DNA from: [Clostridium] leptum DSM 753
GTDB taxonomy: Bacteria; Bacillota; Clostridia; Oscillospirales; Acutalibacteraceae
Direction: 5' to 3'
Assembly (NCBI GenBank): GCA_000154345.1
Contig: DS480343.1
Coordinates: 1 to 64,000, forward strand
DNA: 64,000 nt
The notes beneath the pieces were generated by a model, which worked only from the letters and a program-made list of their open reading frames with translations, was not told the origin of the DNA and searched no databases. Made by a program: the position numbers and the translations under genes. Of the stretch, positions 52,968-61,782 are shown piece after piece (within the stretch, counting starts at the first letter, position 1; the number at the start of each line of letters is the position of its first letter).

Positions 52968-53852
52968 ATGAAGAGAAAGCATAAAGATAATTTAACAGCG
53001 TTTCTTTTTCTTACTCCCACTTTGGTGGTGTTTATCGTTCTTGTGGCGGCTCCAGTTCTGTTTTCTATCTTTTTATCTTTTACAGATTGGAACTTCCTGT
53101 CTGGATTCGAAGGCATTAAATGGGTGGGCCTGTCCAACTTTTCTGACCTTCTGGAGGACCGCACCTTTATACAGGCTGTTGGAAACACCTTTATTTACAC
53201 CATTGCCACAGTACCCGTTTCGATTTTGATTGCGCTGATTCTGGCTTATCTTTTAAACGAGAAGGTATATTTAAAAACACCCTTGCGCCTTTGTTTTTTC
53301 ATCCCTTATATTTCCAGCGCGGTTGCGCTGGCGGCTGTATTTAAAGTATTGTTTCGGGAAAATGGACCGATTAATATGTTCTGCCAGCATGTGCTGCAGA
53401 TGGAAACTCCTCCGGCCTGGTTTGCAGATTCCAGCTTAAATAAGATCCCCATTATCATCTTTTTAATTTGGACCGCCATTGGTTATGAACTGGTCATTTA
53501 TATGGCCGCTATGCAGAATATTTCTCCCAGCCTTTATGAGGCGGCGGAAATCGACGGAGCTTCTGGATTTGTAAAATTCACTAGGATTACGTTCCCTTTA
53601 ATTTCCCCGACTACTTTTTATTTAGTAATTGTACGGCTGATCGCTACATTTAAATTGTTTACGGCTGTCAATATCATGACCTTTGGGACGCCGGCCAGGG
53701 CAAATACTACGATTGTGACACGAGTCTACGAAGAAGCGTTTAACAATTACAAATTTGGTTACGCTAGCGCCGAGGCTTGGGTGCTAGTGGCCATTATTCT
53801 TATTATAACCCTGATTAATTTCTGGGGCCAGAAAAAATGGGTTCATTACTAA
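52968..53852 (+). CDS. ABC sugar permease, MalF/UgpA type
   Basis: 294 residues, six predicted helices, EAA loop YEAAEIDGASGFVKFTRITFP. AGAAAGGA precedes the ATG. It is paired with the permease 12 bp downstream. Confidence 0.92.
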   Translation: MKRKHKDNLTAFLFLTPTLVVFIVLVAAPVLFSIFLSFTDWNFLSGFEGIKWVGLSNFSDLLEDRTFIQAVGNTFIYTIATVPVSILIALILAYLLNEKVYLKTPLRLCFFIPYISSAVALAAVFKVLFRENGPINMFCQHVLQMETPPAWFADSSLNKIPIIIFLIWTAIGYELVIYMAAMQNISPSLYEAAEIDGASGFVKFTRITFPLISPTTFYLVIVRLIATFKLFTAVNIMTFGTPARANTTIVTRVYEEAFNNYKFGYASAEAWVLVAIILIITLINFWGQKKWVHY

Positions 53853-53864
53853 GGAGTGTGCAAT

Positions 53865-54698
53865 ATGGAAGCGAAAAAAATCTTGCCTAAGGCAATACGC
53901 ACTCTAATCATCGGGGTTATTGCGGTTTTATTTTTGTTACCCCTTTTGTGGATGATATCGGCTTCATTCAAAGCGCCTCTGGAGGTCTTTGAGTACCCGA
54001 TCAAATGGATTCCTGAGATCTTTCATTTCGAAAACTATGTTCAGGTTTGGACCGACGAAGTAATACCGTTTTGGCGTTTATATGGCAATTCCTTATTTAT
54101 TGTGTTTTTCAGCTTGTTGGGACAGCTGCTGTTTGCTTCGCTTGCGGCCTATGCTTTTGCGAAACTGGATTTTAAAGGGAAAAACGTGATTTTTATTGGT
54201 TTTCTGGCCGCAATGATGATCCCTACTCAAGCAACTATTATTCCCAGATATATGCTGTTCAGGACCATTGGCCTATATGACAATCTCTGGGCAATTATTT
54301 TTCCAACCTGGTTTGATGCTACGGCAATTTTTATGCTGAGGCAGTTCTATTTGGGCCTGCCTGACGACCTCGTGGAAGCGGCGAGAATCGATGGAGCCTC
54401 CCACGCCAGAATTTGGGGCCAGGTTATGTTCCCTTTGACAAAGCCGGCAGTGGTATCCTTGGCGATTTTAGGATTTATCGCTTCCTGGAACGAATATTTA
54501 TCCCCGTTGATCTTTTTAACGGATAAACGCTTATACACGGTAGCGTTAGGAATTCGGTTTTATTTTGCGGATGAGGCACAGGAATACAATATTACTATGG
54601 CAGCGGCGGCCAGCGCGGTTATTCCAATTTTAATCTTGTTTCTGGTTTGTCAGAAATATTTTATCGAGGGGATCGCCACCAGCGGAATGAAAGAATAG
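53865..54698 (+). CDS. ABC sugar permease, MalG/UgpE type
   Basis: 277 residues with the MalG-type N-terminal helix (LIIGVIAVLFLLPLLWMI), EAA loop VEAARIDGASHARIWGQVMF and C-terminal QKYFIEGIATSGMKE. AAGGAG precedes the ATG at 53865; a GTG at 53856 would place that site inside the gene. Confidence 0.92.
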   Translation: MEAKKILPKAIRTLIIGVIAVLFLLPLLWMISASFKAPLEVFEYPIKWIPEIFHFENYVQVWTDEVIPFWRLYGNSLFIVFFSLLGQLLFASLAAYAFAKLDFKGKNVIFIGFLAAMMIPTQATIIPRYMLFRTIGLYDNLWAIIFPTWFDATAIFMLRQFYLGLPDDLVEAARIDGASHARIWGQVMFPLTKPAVVSLAILGFIASWNEYLSPLIFLTDKRLYTVALGIRFYFADEAQEYNITMAAAASAVIPILILFLVCQKYFIEGIATSGMKE

Positions 54699-54713
54699 GT
54701 TGAGGATAGTATT

Positions 54714-55493
54714 ATGAAATTTTCAGTCAGTTCTTTAAGCTTTAGCGGCGGAAAAATAAAATTCATGAGTGATCTGCCGAAAAATCTGGGAGTAGAAATT
54801 TTTTATGAGTGGGGAAGCGAAAATTATTGGAATGGGATCTTACCGGAAATTATCGAGGGACGCTCTGGGGGATTCAGTATTCACGGTCCTATGATGTTCG
54901 ACGATTTTTCCCAGCCTTGCGACGAGGATATTTTATTTAGCCATATGCGGGCACCCTTTGAACTGTATCACCGATATCATGGAAAATTTTATGTAGTACA
55001 TACCAACGGAAGCCTTTCTTACCCCTTCAACCCGATACGCGAGGAGGAAGGCAGAAAGCTTGCCATAGAAAGGCTGGAAAAGTTTCATAGGCTGTGTAAG
55101 CAGGAGGGCGTAAACCTGGTGGTAGAGAATGTGGGCTGGAACCGACAGAAGCGCTATTTATTCCACCAAAAGGATTATTTCAATTTGTTTCGGCAGATAC
55201 CGGATTTAAAATGCCTGATTGACGTAGGGCATGCGATGCTGTCGGATCTTTCAGTTTGGGAAATGCAAAAGAAACTAGGCAAACGGATTACCGCATACCA
55301 TATTCATGATAATGACGGCAGCCGGGATCTTCACTTACCGATTGGAGAGGGAATTTTTGATTGGAAAGCGTTTGTGCTGGGAATTCAGGCTTTCACGCCG
55401 GACGCTGAGCTTGTTATGGAATATGAAGGCATACCTCAGTTAGAACGATATGTTGCGGATAGTGAGGGCTTAGAGAAAATCAATAAACCTTAA
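54714..55493 (+). CDS. TIM-barrel sugar isomerase/epimerase (AP endonuclease 2 family)
   Basis: 259 residues of the xylose-isomerase-like TIM-barrel fold. Candidate metal ligands are the Glu in NLVVENVGWN, the Asp in CLIDVGHAML, the His in AYHIHDNDG and the Glu in LVMEYEG. Family members isomerise or epimerise sugars or inositol derivatives. It sits between the permease and the SDR and probably acts on the imported compound after its oxidation or before its reduction. The exact substrate is not known. Confidence 0.85.
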   Translation: MKFSVSSLSFSGGKIKFMSDLPKNLGVEIFYEWGSENYWNGILPEIIEGRSGGFSIHGPMMFDDFSQPCDEDILFSHMRAPFELYHRYHGKFYVVHTNGSLSYPFNPIREEEGRKLAIERLEKFHRLCKQEGVNLVVENVGWNRQKRYLFHQKDYFNLFRQIPDLKCLIDVGHAMLSDLSVWEMQKKLGKRITAYHIHDNDGSRDLHLPIGEGIFDWKAFVLGIQAFTPDAELVMEYEGIPQLERYVADSEGLEKINKP

Positions 55494-55527
55494 AACAGAT
55501 TAGTTAGGAGAAAGGGAGCCTGTTATC

Positions 55528-56337
55528 ATGGAGAGAAGATCCTGGTTGAACCTGGACGGAAAAACGGTTATCGTTACTGGAGGAGCTTCCGGCATTGGAC
55601 GCGCGGTTGCCCAGGAGCTGTTATGGGATGGGGCTAACGTAGCAGTGTGTGATTGTAGCACACAAGAGCCGGCATTTGAAACAGGGGCGGGACGCTGCCT
55701 ATATGTCTCAGCGGATGTAACCGATCCTGAAAGTATTTCTGACATGGTCGAAAAAGTGAAATCTATGCTGGGAACAATTTATGGATTGGTCAATAATGCC
55801 GGAATTAATATTCCGCGTCTGCTGGTAGACCCGGACCATCAATATGAGTTAGACGAAGCTGTCTGGAATCGGGTGATGGATGTCAATGTCAAAGGGGTGT
55901 TTCTCTGCGCACAGGCTGTAGCAAGAGAATTGGAGAAAAATGGCGGTGGAGTGATTGTTAATGTATCCTCTGAATGTGGCTTAGAAGGCTCAGAGGGACA
56001 AAGTGTATATGCTGCTTCCAAAAACGCGGTCAATTCCTTGACTCGTTCCTGGGCCAAGGAACTGGGGAAACGGGGAATACGGGTTGTCGGTATTGCGCCA
56101 GGAATTCTGGAGGCTACAGGCTTAAGAACGGCGGCTTATGAGGAGGCGTTGGCTTACACTAGGGGGATCACGGTGGACGAATTGCATAAAAGCTATGCCA
56201 AAACCGCGACGATCCCTCTTGGGCGCAGTGGAAAGCTATGTGAGGTAGCCAATGTAGCGGCGTTTTTATTGAGTGAACGTTCCAGCTATATTCATGGCGT
56301 GACTATTAATGTAGCTGGAGGGAAAACACGAGGATAA
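55528..56337 (+). CDS. Sorbitol-6-phosphate 2-dehydrogenase-like SDR
   Basis: 269 residues: the SDR coenzyme motif TGGASGIG, NNAG in LVNNAGINIP, the Ser in VNVSSECG and the YxxxK pair in YAASKNAVN. The long C-terminal segment (EEALAYTRGITVDELHKSYA, then TIPLGRSGKL and NVAGGKTRG) is characteristic of the sorbitol-6-phosphate dehydrogenase subgroup. AGGAGAAAGGGAG precedes the ATG. The operon has no sugar kinase or PTS, so the substrate may be an unphosphorylated polyol or may be phosphorylated by a kinase elsewhere. Confidence 0.87.
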   Translation: MERRSWLNLDGKTVIVTGGASGIGRAVAQELLWDGANVAVCDCSTQEPAFETGAGRCLYVSADVTDPESISDMVEKVKSMLGTIYGLVNNAGINIPRLLVDPDHQYELDEAVWNRVMDVNVKGVFLCAQAVARELEKNGGGVIVNVSSECGLEGSEGQSVYAASKNAVNSLTRSWAKELGKRGIRVVGIAPGILEATGLRTAAYEEALAYTRGITVDELHKSYAKTATIPLGRSGKLCEVANVAAFLLSERSSYIHGVTINVAGGKTRG

Positions 56338-56349
56338 AAGGAGGAAAGT

Positions 56350-58545
56350 ATGAAGCTGAAAAAGGTTTGCGCTTTGTTAATGACGGCTTTACTCTGTACG
56401 GTTTCCGTTTTAGGAAACACGCAGGCGGAAAGCAGATCGAATGACTTGGTGGTGTTTGTTTCTGGTTCATCGGGAAATAATAGCAATCCTGGTACGTTAG
56501 AAAGCCCAAAACAGACCTTTGGCGGGGCGGTCGCTTTATTCAGCGCTAAAGGATGCGGCGGAACCATAGTGGTGGTAGATGATATTAATGTAGGCCCCTG
56601 GGTAGCGACAAAATTGCCGGGAAAGGTTACAGTAACCAGCCGATATAATGGTGTCGATTACAGGGCTAAAATGAATTTTGGAGCAACCGGAAAAAAAGCG
56701 GTTCTGGTGCTTCAGTCAGAAATGGAATTTAATCATATCACTTTCAATCATGTGTTCAGTGCCTGTTCCGAGCTTTGGACCAGCTCTCATTTGGAAATCG
56801 GTGAGGAAGTGCGCGTATTAAAAAATGGAGAGGATACGATTGGACGCAATGATTTTGCCATCCGGATTGGGTCTAGCCTTAATGCTTGCGATTCTGCCTC
56901 TGTTTCGGTAAAAAGCGGAACCTTCAGCTATATTTCCGGCGGAAATAATGCCAATTCTGTAAGCAGCAGTTTGATCCACGTGGAAGGAAACGCTAAGATT
57001 GTGGCCTATATTCAGGGAGGCGGAACGAATCGGAGCGTATCCAGTTCGGTAATTGATCTGCAGGGCGGAAAAATTCCGGTACTCTATGTAAATGGATATG
57101 GTTCAGCGGCTATGGAAACTTCTCAGATTACCATTGGCAATAACGCTGAAGTTTCTGCCATCTTTGAAGCCAGAACAGAGGACTCGTCAGGTAAGGTTAC
57201 AAATAGCCTCCAACTGACTGTCAATGGCAAGCGTGCTTTGGAAAGCATCCGCAATTTGGATGTTCAAAGCGTATCGGGAATTTTAGGCGCGTCTAGCTTA
57301 ACCATCAATGATGCGCAAGAGGCTGTAGCAAAATTTAATTTGTCTTCTTTCGATCAGGTGGCTTTATCCAACGCAGCGGTGTATCTGAAAAACTCTTATC
57401 AAGCACCGGCTGAAAGCCTGACAATCGGCGAAGGGAGTGTGCTGTACCTAACCTCAGATACCGATTTGCCTCAGTGGAGCGGGAAGGGTAGCGTAGTGTT
57501 AGAGCCGGTAGAATGGCCTGTGCATGATTATTCAGGAAAATCCTATGATGATAGCGTATATCTTTCCTTTGAGAAATCTGAAAGCTCTCAGCAAGGAATG
57601 GCAGTTTATGGCAATTACGCCTTCCTATTTTACCATGGAGGCTTTTGTGACGTCATCGATCTGGCCACGCGGGAAAAAGCGGGAAGCTTTTATTTGGGTT
57701 CTAGTACGGGAAACAGAACAGATGCCTATTCCAACCATGTAAATCAAGCGGTTTTTAGCCAGACGTTTTATGAGGAAGAAGATGCTTTTCCCTTATTATA
57801 TGTAACCTCAGGGAATGCGGGCGGAGCGGATGAGGATGGTTACTACGGACGATGCGCGGTGGAACGGATTACAATGAAAGAACAAGAAGACGGCACTCTT
57901 TCCTTTTCTTCTGAGCTGATGCAGACGATCATTTTTAACGATAATGATTATGAAACTGGAAATAACTTCAAATATACAAAACCAGAAGTATCCCAATATG
58001 AATCACCATGCTGGGGATGGCCCGCCTCCTTTGCGGATACCGATAATAACCGCTTTTATCTGTTTTCAGCCCGCTACCGTACCAGCGGCGCATATGCGGA
58101 ATATTATGATCAGAACGCTTATATTGTTACCAGTTTTCTGTTGCCGCCGATTTGTACTGTAGGTGAAACTGTCATTTTATATCCGGAAGATATCGTTGAT
58201 CAATTCACAACAGAATTTGATGTGTTTGTTACCCAGGGTGGGACTCTGTATGATGGAAAAATCTATTATACCTATGGATTTGGAGGATTGGAATATCCCA
58301 ATGCGATTCGAGTGTTTGATTTAGCAGAAAAGAAGATTGTAGCAAAAATTGATTTATCAGATTCAATTTTCTCCAATGAAGAGATAGAATCCTGTGGGGT
58401 ATATGAGGGAACTTTGCTTTGTAATACCAACAGTGGAAAAATATATCAGCTAGACTATATAGAAAGCCTTTGGAAAGAAGAACCGGCCACAGGACAGCAT
58501 TACACAGAATGCTGTATATGTGGAGAAAGGCTTCAAACAGCATAG
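56350..58545 (+). CDS. Large secreted protein, beta-helix plus propeller-like domain
   Basis: 731 residues with a cleavable signal peptide (ALLMTALLCTVSVLGNTQA) and no lipobox. Residues about 35-370 are rich in short hydrophobic strands, Gly, Asn and Ser in a repeating pattern (GGTIVVVDDINVG; ...IHVEGNAKIVAYIQGG; ...IDLQGGKIPVLYVNG), like a right-handed parallel beta-helix. Residues about 380-720 look like a beta-propeller with repeated strand motifs (AVYGNYAFLFYHGGFCDVID; GGTLYDGKIYYTYGFGG; VYEGTLLCNTNSGKIYQLDY). It ends in a CxxC pair (ECCICGE). I recognise no named family. It is 12 bp after the SDR and is the last gene of a transport operon, so it may bind or process the polysaccharide whose breakdown products the importer takes up. 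Confidence 0.75.
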   Translation: MKLKKVCALLMTALLCTVSVLGNTQAESRSNDLVVFVSGSSGNNSNPGTLESPKQTFGGAVALFSAKGCGGTIVVVDDINVGPWVATKLPGKVTVTSRYNGVDYRAKMNFGATGKKAVLVLQSEMEFNHITFNHVFSACSELWTSSHLEIGEEVRVLKNGEDTIGRNDFAIRIGSSLNACDSASVSVKSGTFSYISGGNNANSVSSSLIHVEGNAKIVAYIQGGGTNRSVSSSVIDLQGGKIPVLYVNGYGSAAMETSQITIGNNAEVSAIFEARTEDSSGKVTNSLQLTVNGKRALESIRNLDVQSVSGILGASSLTINDAQEAVAKFNLSSFDQVALSNAAVYLKNSYQAPAESLTIGEGSVLYLTSDTDLPQWSGKGSVVLEPVEWPVHDYSGKSYDDSVYLSFEKSESSQQGMAVYGNYAFLFYHGGFCDVIDLATREKAGSFYLGSSTGNRTDAYSNHVNQAVFSQTFYEEEDAFPLLYVTSGNAGGADEDGYYGRCAVERITMKEQEDGTLSFSSELMQTIIFNDNDYETGNNFKYTKPEVSQYESPCWGWPASFADTDNNRFYLFSARYRTSGAYAEYYDQNAYIVTSFLLPPICTVGETVILYPEDIVDQFTTEFDVFVTQGGTLYDGKIYYTYGFGGLEYPNAIRVFDLAEKKIVAKIDLSDSIFSNEEIESCGVYEGTLLCNTNSGKIYQLDYIESLWKEEPATGQHYTECCICGERLQTA

Positions 58546-58550
58546 AATCA

Positions 58551-58597
58551 TTAAGTTCGGTGGGCAGAACGGTCTTCTCGGCCTGTCAATCAAGCGG
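58551..58597 (-). pseudogene. Short abrB-like remnant
   Basis: The minus strand reads GATTGACAGGCCGAGAAGAC and on to CCGAACTT, matching the start of the abrB-like gene at 29975-30187 (GATTGACGGGCCGGGAAGAA) with one base missing. It is too short and shifted to be functional. It lies directly after the secreted-protein gene. Confidence 0.5.
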
Positions 58598-58863
58598 AAA
58601 TAACAAATTATTGCTCTTCTAAAGGCTATCTGCCCGAAAGCTTATTCACGCCCGAGCTATGAAGCAATCGTTCCTACCACTGAATTAGTGTCAGAAGCTG
58701 AAAACGCTTTATACCTTTTTGGAGACTATATGGAATACAGGTGAATTTTGAAGTGTCAGAGAAATCACAGCAATCAGTGGGGATAAAAAGCAAGCTGACC
58801 AGTGCGGATACAGCTGCTCTTTTTGATGGCGGCTCTCCTGACGCTGTATGTACCGGCTGAAAA
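58598..58863. other. Intergenic region with decayed coding sequence
   Basis: Short open stretches (for example KLTSADTAALFDGGSPDAV on the plus strand near 58792-58848) have no start or ribosome-binding site. No gene can be supported. Confidence 0.4.
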
Positions 58864-59637
58864 TCACACGGTCTTTCGAACAATTTGGACGCTGTCGTGA
58901 TACATGGTAATCTCAAATTTTGAACGGGAGCTTGGCATGATAGATGTGGTATATTCGATCAGCCGCTCCTTCGCATCCCAAGTGGACCGGCGCAGCAGAA
59001 AGGCTGGCTCTCCCGGTTTGCTTTGCAGCGTTTGGCTTTCCTCCTTGGTCATAAGAACCGCTTCATAGGTTTCCACTGCGCGGTATGGCTGAAGATGGTA
59101 ACGCTCGGTAAGAATAGCATACAAAGCATTGTTTTCCAAGCGTTCCCAGGATAAATCCGGGCACAGATCCACCGAAAGATAAGTCTTTTCGAGGAGCATG
59201 GGGCGGTCATTGGCCAAGCGCAGCCGAACAACCTCGATCAGCCGTTCCGACTGAAATTCTCTAAGAGCGCAAGAACCGCACTCACGGCTGATAAGGCGGT
59301 AACTTAAAATTTGAGAGGAAGGCGTTAACCCCAGCTTTTTCATATCTTCGGTGAAGCTGTAAAGGCTGCCGAGACGCCGGGATACCTTGGGTTCCGAAAT
59401 AAAAGTGCCCAAGCCTCTGCGCCGGATAATCAACCCTTGTTGCTCGAGTTCGCGAAAGGTCAGGCGGACTGTGGTTCTGCTAATGTGATAATGCTGGCAA
59501 AATTCTTTTTCAGAGGGCAACATATCTCCTGGCTTCAAGCTCTTGTCTTGGATTTGTCCTTGAATCATATCCAAAAGCTGGAGATAAATAGCACGTGATG
59601 CTTTCGGATCTACCTTATTGGTGAAATCGAATGCCAT
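58864..59637 (-). CDS. GntR-family regulator with UTRA sensor domain (HutC subfamily)
   Basis: 257 residues: winged helix (AIYLQLLDMIQGQIQDKSLK; FCQHYHISRTTVRLTFRELE; RRRGLGTFI) and a C-terminal UTRA domain (LYSFTEDMKKLGLTPSSQIL ... LLEKTYLSVDLCPDL) that binds a small effector, often a sugar phosphate. GGAGTG precedes the ATG on the minus strand. The nearest codirectional gene is deoC upstream (60049); the regulator may control it or the operon at its other side. The effector cannot be predicted. Confidence 0.92.
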   Translation of the reverse strand: MAFDFTNKVDPKASRAIYLQLLDMIQGQIQDKSLKPGDMLPSEKEFCQHYHISRTTVRLTFRELEQQGLIIRRRGLGTFISEPKVSRRLGSLYSFTEDMKKLGLTPSSQILSYRLISRECGSCALREFQSERLIEVVRLRLANDRPMLLEKTYLSVDLCPDLSWERLENNALYAILTERYHLQPYRAVETYEAVLMTKEESQTLQSKPGEPAFLLRRSTWDAKERLIEYTTSIMPSSRSKFEITMYHDSVQIVRKTV

Positions 59638-60005
59638 GAATTACACTCCTTTGATCTGCGTCTATATTCGGCCATTTCAGCCCGGCTTCCGCTTTGCCTG
59701 AGGCAGAAACCAGATTTTCGGCTTTCGTACAATTAAATACATTAATTTCAGCTATATAATCTAGAACTTTTTACATTTTAAATAAAACAAATGTCCTTTA
59801 AATGTCTGTTTGAGAGCATCTGCCAATGTATGAATTATAGAATTTTTACCCCAAAAAGTCCAGGCGAAGATGCTTGAGAATGTGTGAGCTTTTATGGCCT
59901 ATATCGCTCTGAATAGATCTATGCAGGGCTAAAGATCATGTGTGGACAAAAATAGAACACTACAGGTTCGGTGCGTAAAGACGGCAAAGGAGAAGCTGAC
60001 ATTTT
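59638..60005. other. Intergenic region upstream of the GntR gene
   Basis: It must hold the GntR promoter on the minus strand; an AT-rich segment around 59745-59790 is a likely place, but no strong -35/-10 pair is clear. No ORF of note. Confidence 0.4.
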
Positions 60006-60048
60006 AATAGGAAGGCGCTTGAAGCAGCGCCTTCCTATTAATTTTTTT
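60006..60048. terminator. Terminator between GntR region and deoC
   Basis: A perfect 14-bp stem (60006-60019 with 60026-60039) follows the deoC stop. It has a T-run on the plus side (ATTTTTTTTT) and a weaker one (TTAAAATG) on the minus side, so it may work in both directions. Confidence 0.7.
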
Positions 60049-60759
60049 TTATTTCTTTAATCCCAGGACTACTGGAGTGGAACGATAACCGATACCCATA
60101 CGGTCGATGCCCATATCGATTAGCTTTAAGAAGTGCTCTCGTGTACGGATACAACCTGAGCCTTTTACCTGAGCCTTGCCGCCCGCAGCTTCCATCATCA
60201 GGGAAACCACCTCTTCTGTGGCACCTACGCAAGGGCCGCCGGTATAAAAGCCAGTGGAGCTTTTTACAAAATCCGCTCCTGCCGCAGTAAGCACTTTAGT
60301 GGCATGGATAATTTCCTCCTTGGTCAGTGCGTCGGTTTCCATTATGACCTTGACCGCAGTGCCGTACTTATGACAGGTATCGCATACGGCGCGGATTTCT
60401 GCTTCTACCGCCTCCCACATTCCGCTGCGGATCCAGCCGTAGTTGGCTACGATATCCAGTTCAAAAATATCCCCGCGCTTGCAGTATTCCTCAGCCTGCA
60501 TGCATTTGCAGGTAGTTGTGGATAAGCCGAACGGGAAATCACATACGACACAAATCTTAGTCTTAGTCCCCTTGCAAAGTTCGGCGGCAATGTCCAATGA
60601 CGATGGGTTAATACAAACTGTGCGGCATCCGAAATCAATTCCCTCCTGTATGTATTTACGAATTTCCGCCTGGGTGAATTCTGGTTTTAACACGGATTGG
60701 TCAATGTAGGCTGCTAACTCTTCAACGGTCATTTCACTTGCTTTTTTTGTTGGTTTCAT
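60049..60759 (-). CDS. deoC: Deoxyribose-phosphate aldolase
   Basis: 236 residues, normal for DeoC. The Schiff-base Lys is in FVKSSTGFYTGG, the proton-relay Asp in CVVCDFPFG and the second Lys in GTAVKVIMET. It cleaves 2-deoxyribose-5-phosphate into acetaldehyde and glyceraldehyde-3-phosphate in nucleoside salvage. It is a single gene with its own promoter and terminator. The nucleoside-hydrolase-like gene is far away on another operon, so a direct link is not implied. Confidence 0.93.
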   Translation of the reverse strand: MKPTKKASEMTVEELAAYIDQSVLKPEFTQAEIRKYIQEGIDFGCRTVCINPSSLDIAAELCKGTKTKICVVCDFPFGLSTTTCKCMQAEEYCKRGDIFELDIVANYGWIRSGMWEAVEAEIRAVCDTCHKYGTAVKVIMETDALTKEEIIHATKVLTAAGADFVKSSTGFYTGGPCVGATEEVVSLMMEAAGGKAQVKGSGCIRTREHFLKLIDMGIDRMGIGYRSTPVVLGLKK

Positions 60760-60874
60760 TGGCAGATACCGATACCCTTACTACGGGTATCCACTCCTTT
60801 TTTTAAATTTTGCATCACACTAGATAGCTGTGATTTCGGCTTGGTCAGCCAAATAAATTCATCGATTCAAAAGT

Positions 60875-60903
60875 ATTGTAATGTATTATAATTGTCTTGT
60901 CAA
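60875..60903 (-). promoter_or_regulatory. deoC promoter
   Basis: On the minus strand TTGACA (60903-60898), a 17 bp spacer, and TACAAT (60880-60875), about 115 bp before the deoC start. Confidence 0.8.
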
Positions 60904-61205
60904 TATGATTAAAACTATTTGAATTTAAAAATAATTAAAATTTATGCGTCTCCATTTCAGGCTTAAAAGTAGTTCTTTATGATGAAAATAATATTTTTTG
61001 ATCAAAAAAATCAATTATTACAAAATAAATATATTAATATAGTTCATTTGAATTGCTGTTTTTTATGTACACCGCAAAAAATACATTTATAATAGAATTG
61101 CATGATACATTTAAGACTGTGCGTTAAATGCCGTGTAAAAGGAAAGCGGAAAAAAGCGCTGCTTCCCTGATGATACAGCCCTAAATAAACAAGCAAGGAG
61201 GAAAT
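60904..61205. other. Intergenic region before the GH13 remnant
   Basis: AT-rich, no gene. It ends in AAGGAGGAA and an ATG (61204) that is out of frame with the GH13 fragment, perhaps the original start of that gene before a deletion. Confidence 0.45.
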
Positions 61206-61629
61206 GAGAAAAATCTTATCGGTACTGCTGACGGACCTGATGGCGGCTTTACCACCGGTACTCCATGGATCATGCTGAACCCGGATTATCCGCAGATCAA
61301 CGTGGAGAAGGCTCGGAAGGAGCCGGATTCCGTCTTACATTTTTACCGCAGGCTTGTGGCCATGAGAAAAGGGAATCCCATTATGTGTTATGGAAGCTAT
61401 CGGCTGCTGTGGCCTGATGACCTGGAGATTTTTGCCTATATAAAAGAACTGGATAGGGAAAAATGGCTGATCGCCGCTAATTTTAGTAAAACCTTCTGTA
61501 GACGAACGCTGCCGCCAGAGGCTGGAACGTATCAAGAGCTGCTGGCAAACACAGACAAACCGTCCGATTTTTCTGAGAATGAAATTAAATTATAACCATA
61601 TGAAGCGGTAATGATTCGCTGTAAATAGT
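61206..61629 (+). pseudogene. C-terminal remnant of a GH13 alpha-glucosidase (oligo-1,6-glucosidase/trehalose-6-phosphate hydrolase type)
   Basis: The frame reads GPDGGFTTGTPWIMLNPDYP, then INVEKARKEPDSVLHFYRRL and GSYRLLWPDDLEIFAYIKEL, the C-terminal third of GH13 enzymes of the MalL/TreC type. The catalytic barrel is missing. A TAA (61593-61595) interrupts the final strand, after which PYEAVMIRC continues in the same frame to a TAG. So it is both N-terminally deleted and carries a nonsense mutation. Confidence 0.8.
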
Positions 61630-61650
61630 TTGGAGCAAGAAGCATTTACT

Positions 61651-61690
61651 ATAGAAACACTGGCAGATGAAAAGCTGCCAGTGTTTCTAT
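61651..61690 (+). terminator. Perfect 16-bp hairpin
   Basis: 61651-61666 pairs with 61675-61690. There is no clear T-run, so it may be a stability element or a weak terminator shared by the convergent GH13 remnant and GH18 gene. Confidence 0.5.
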
Positions 61691-61782
61691 TCGGCTCCTT
61701 TGCAAAATAGCAGCCATTTAAAGTGTGCCGTATTTGGTGAAATTAAAATTTGAGCTTTTTCGTTTTAGCCTTCTTTGATTTT

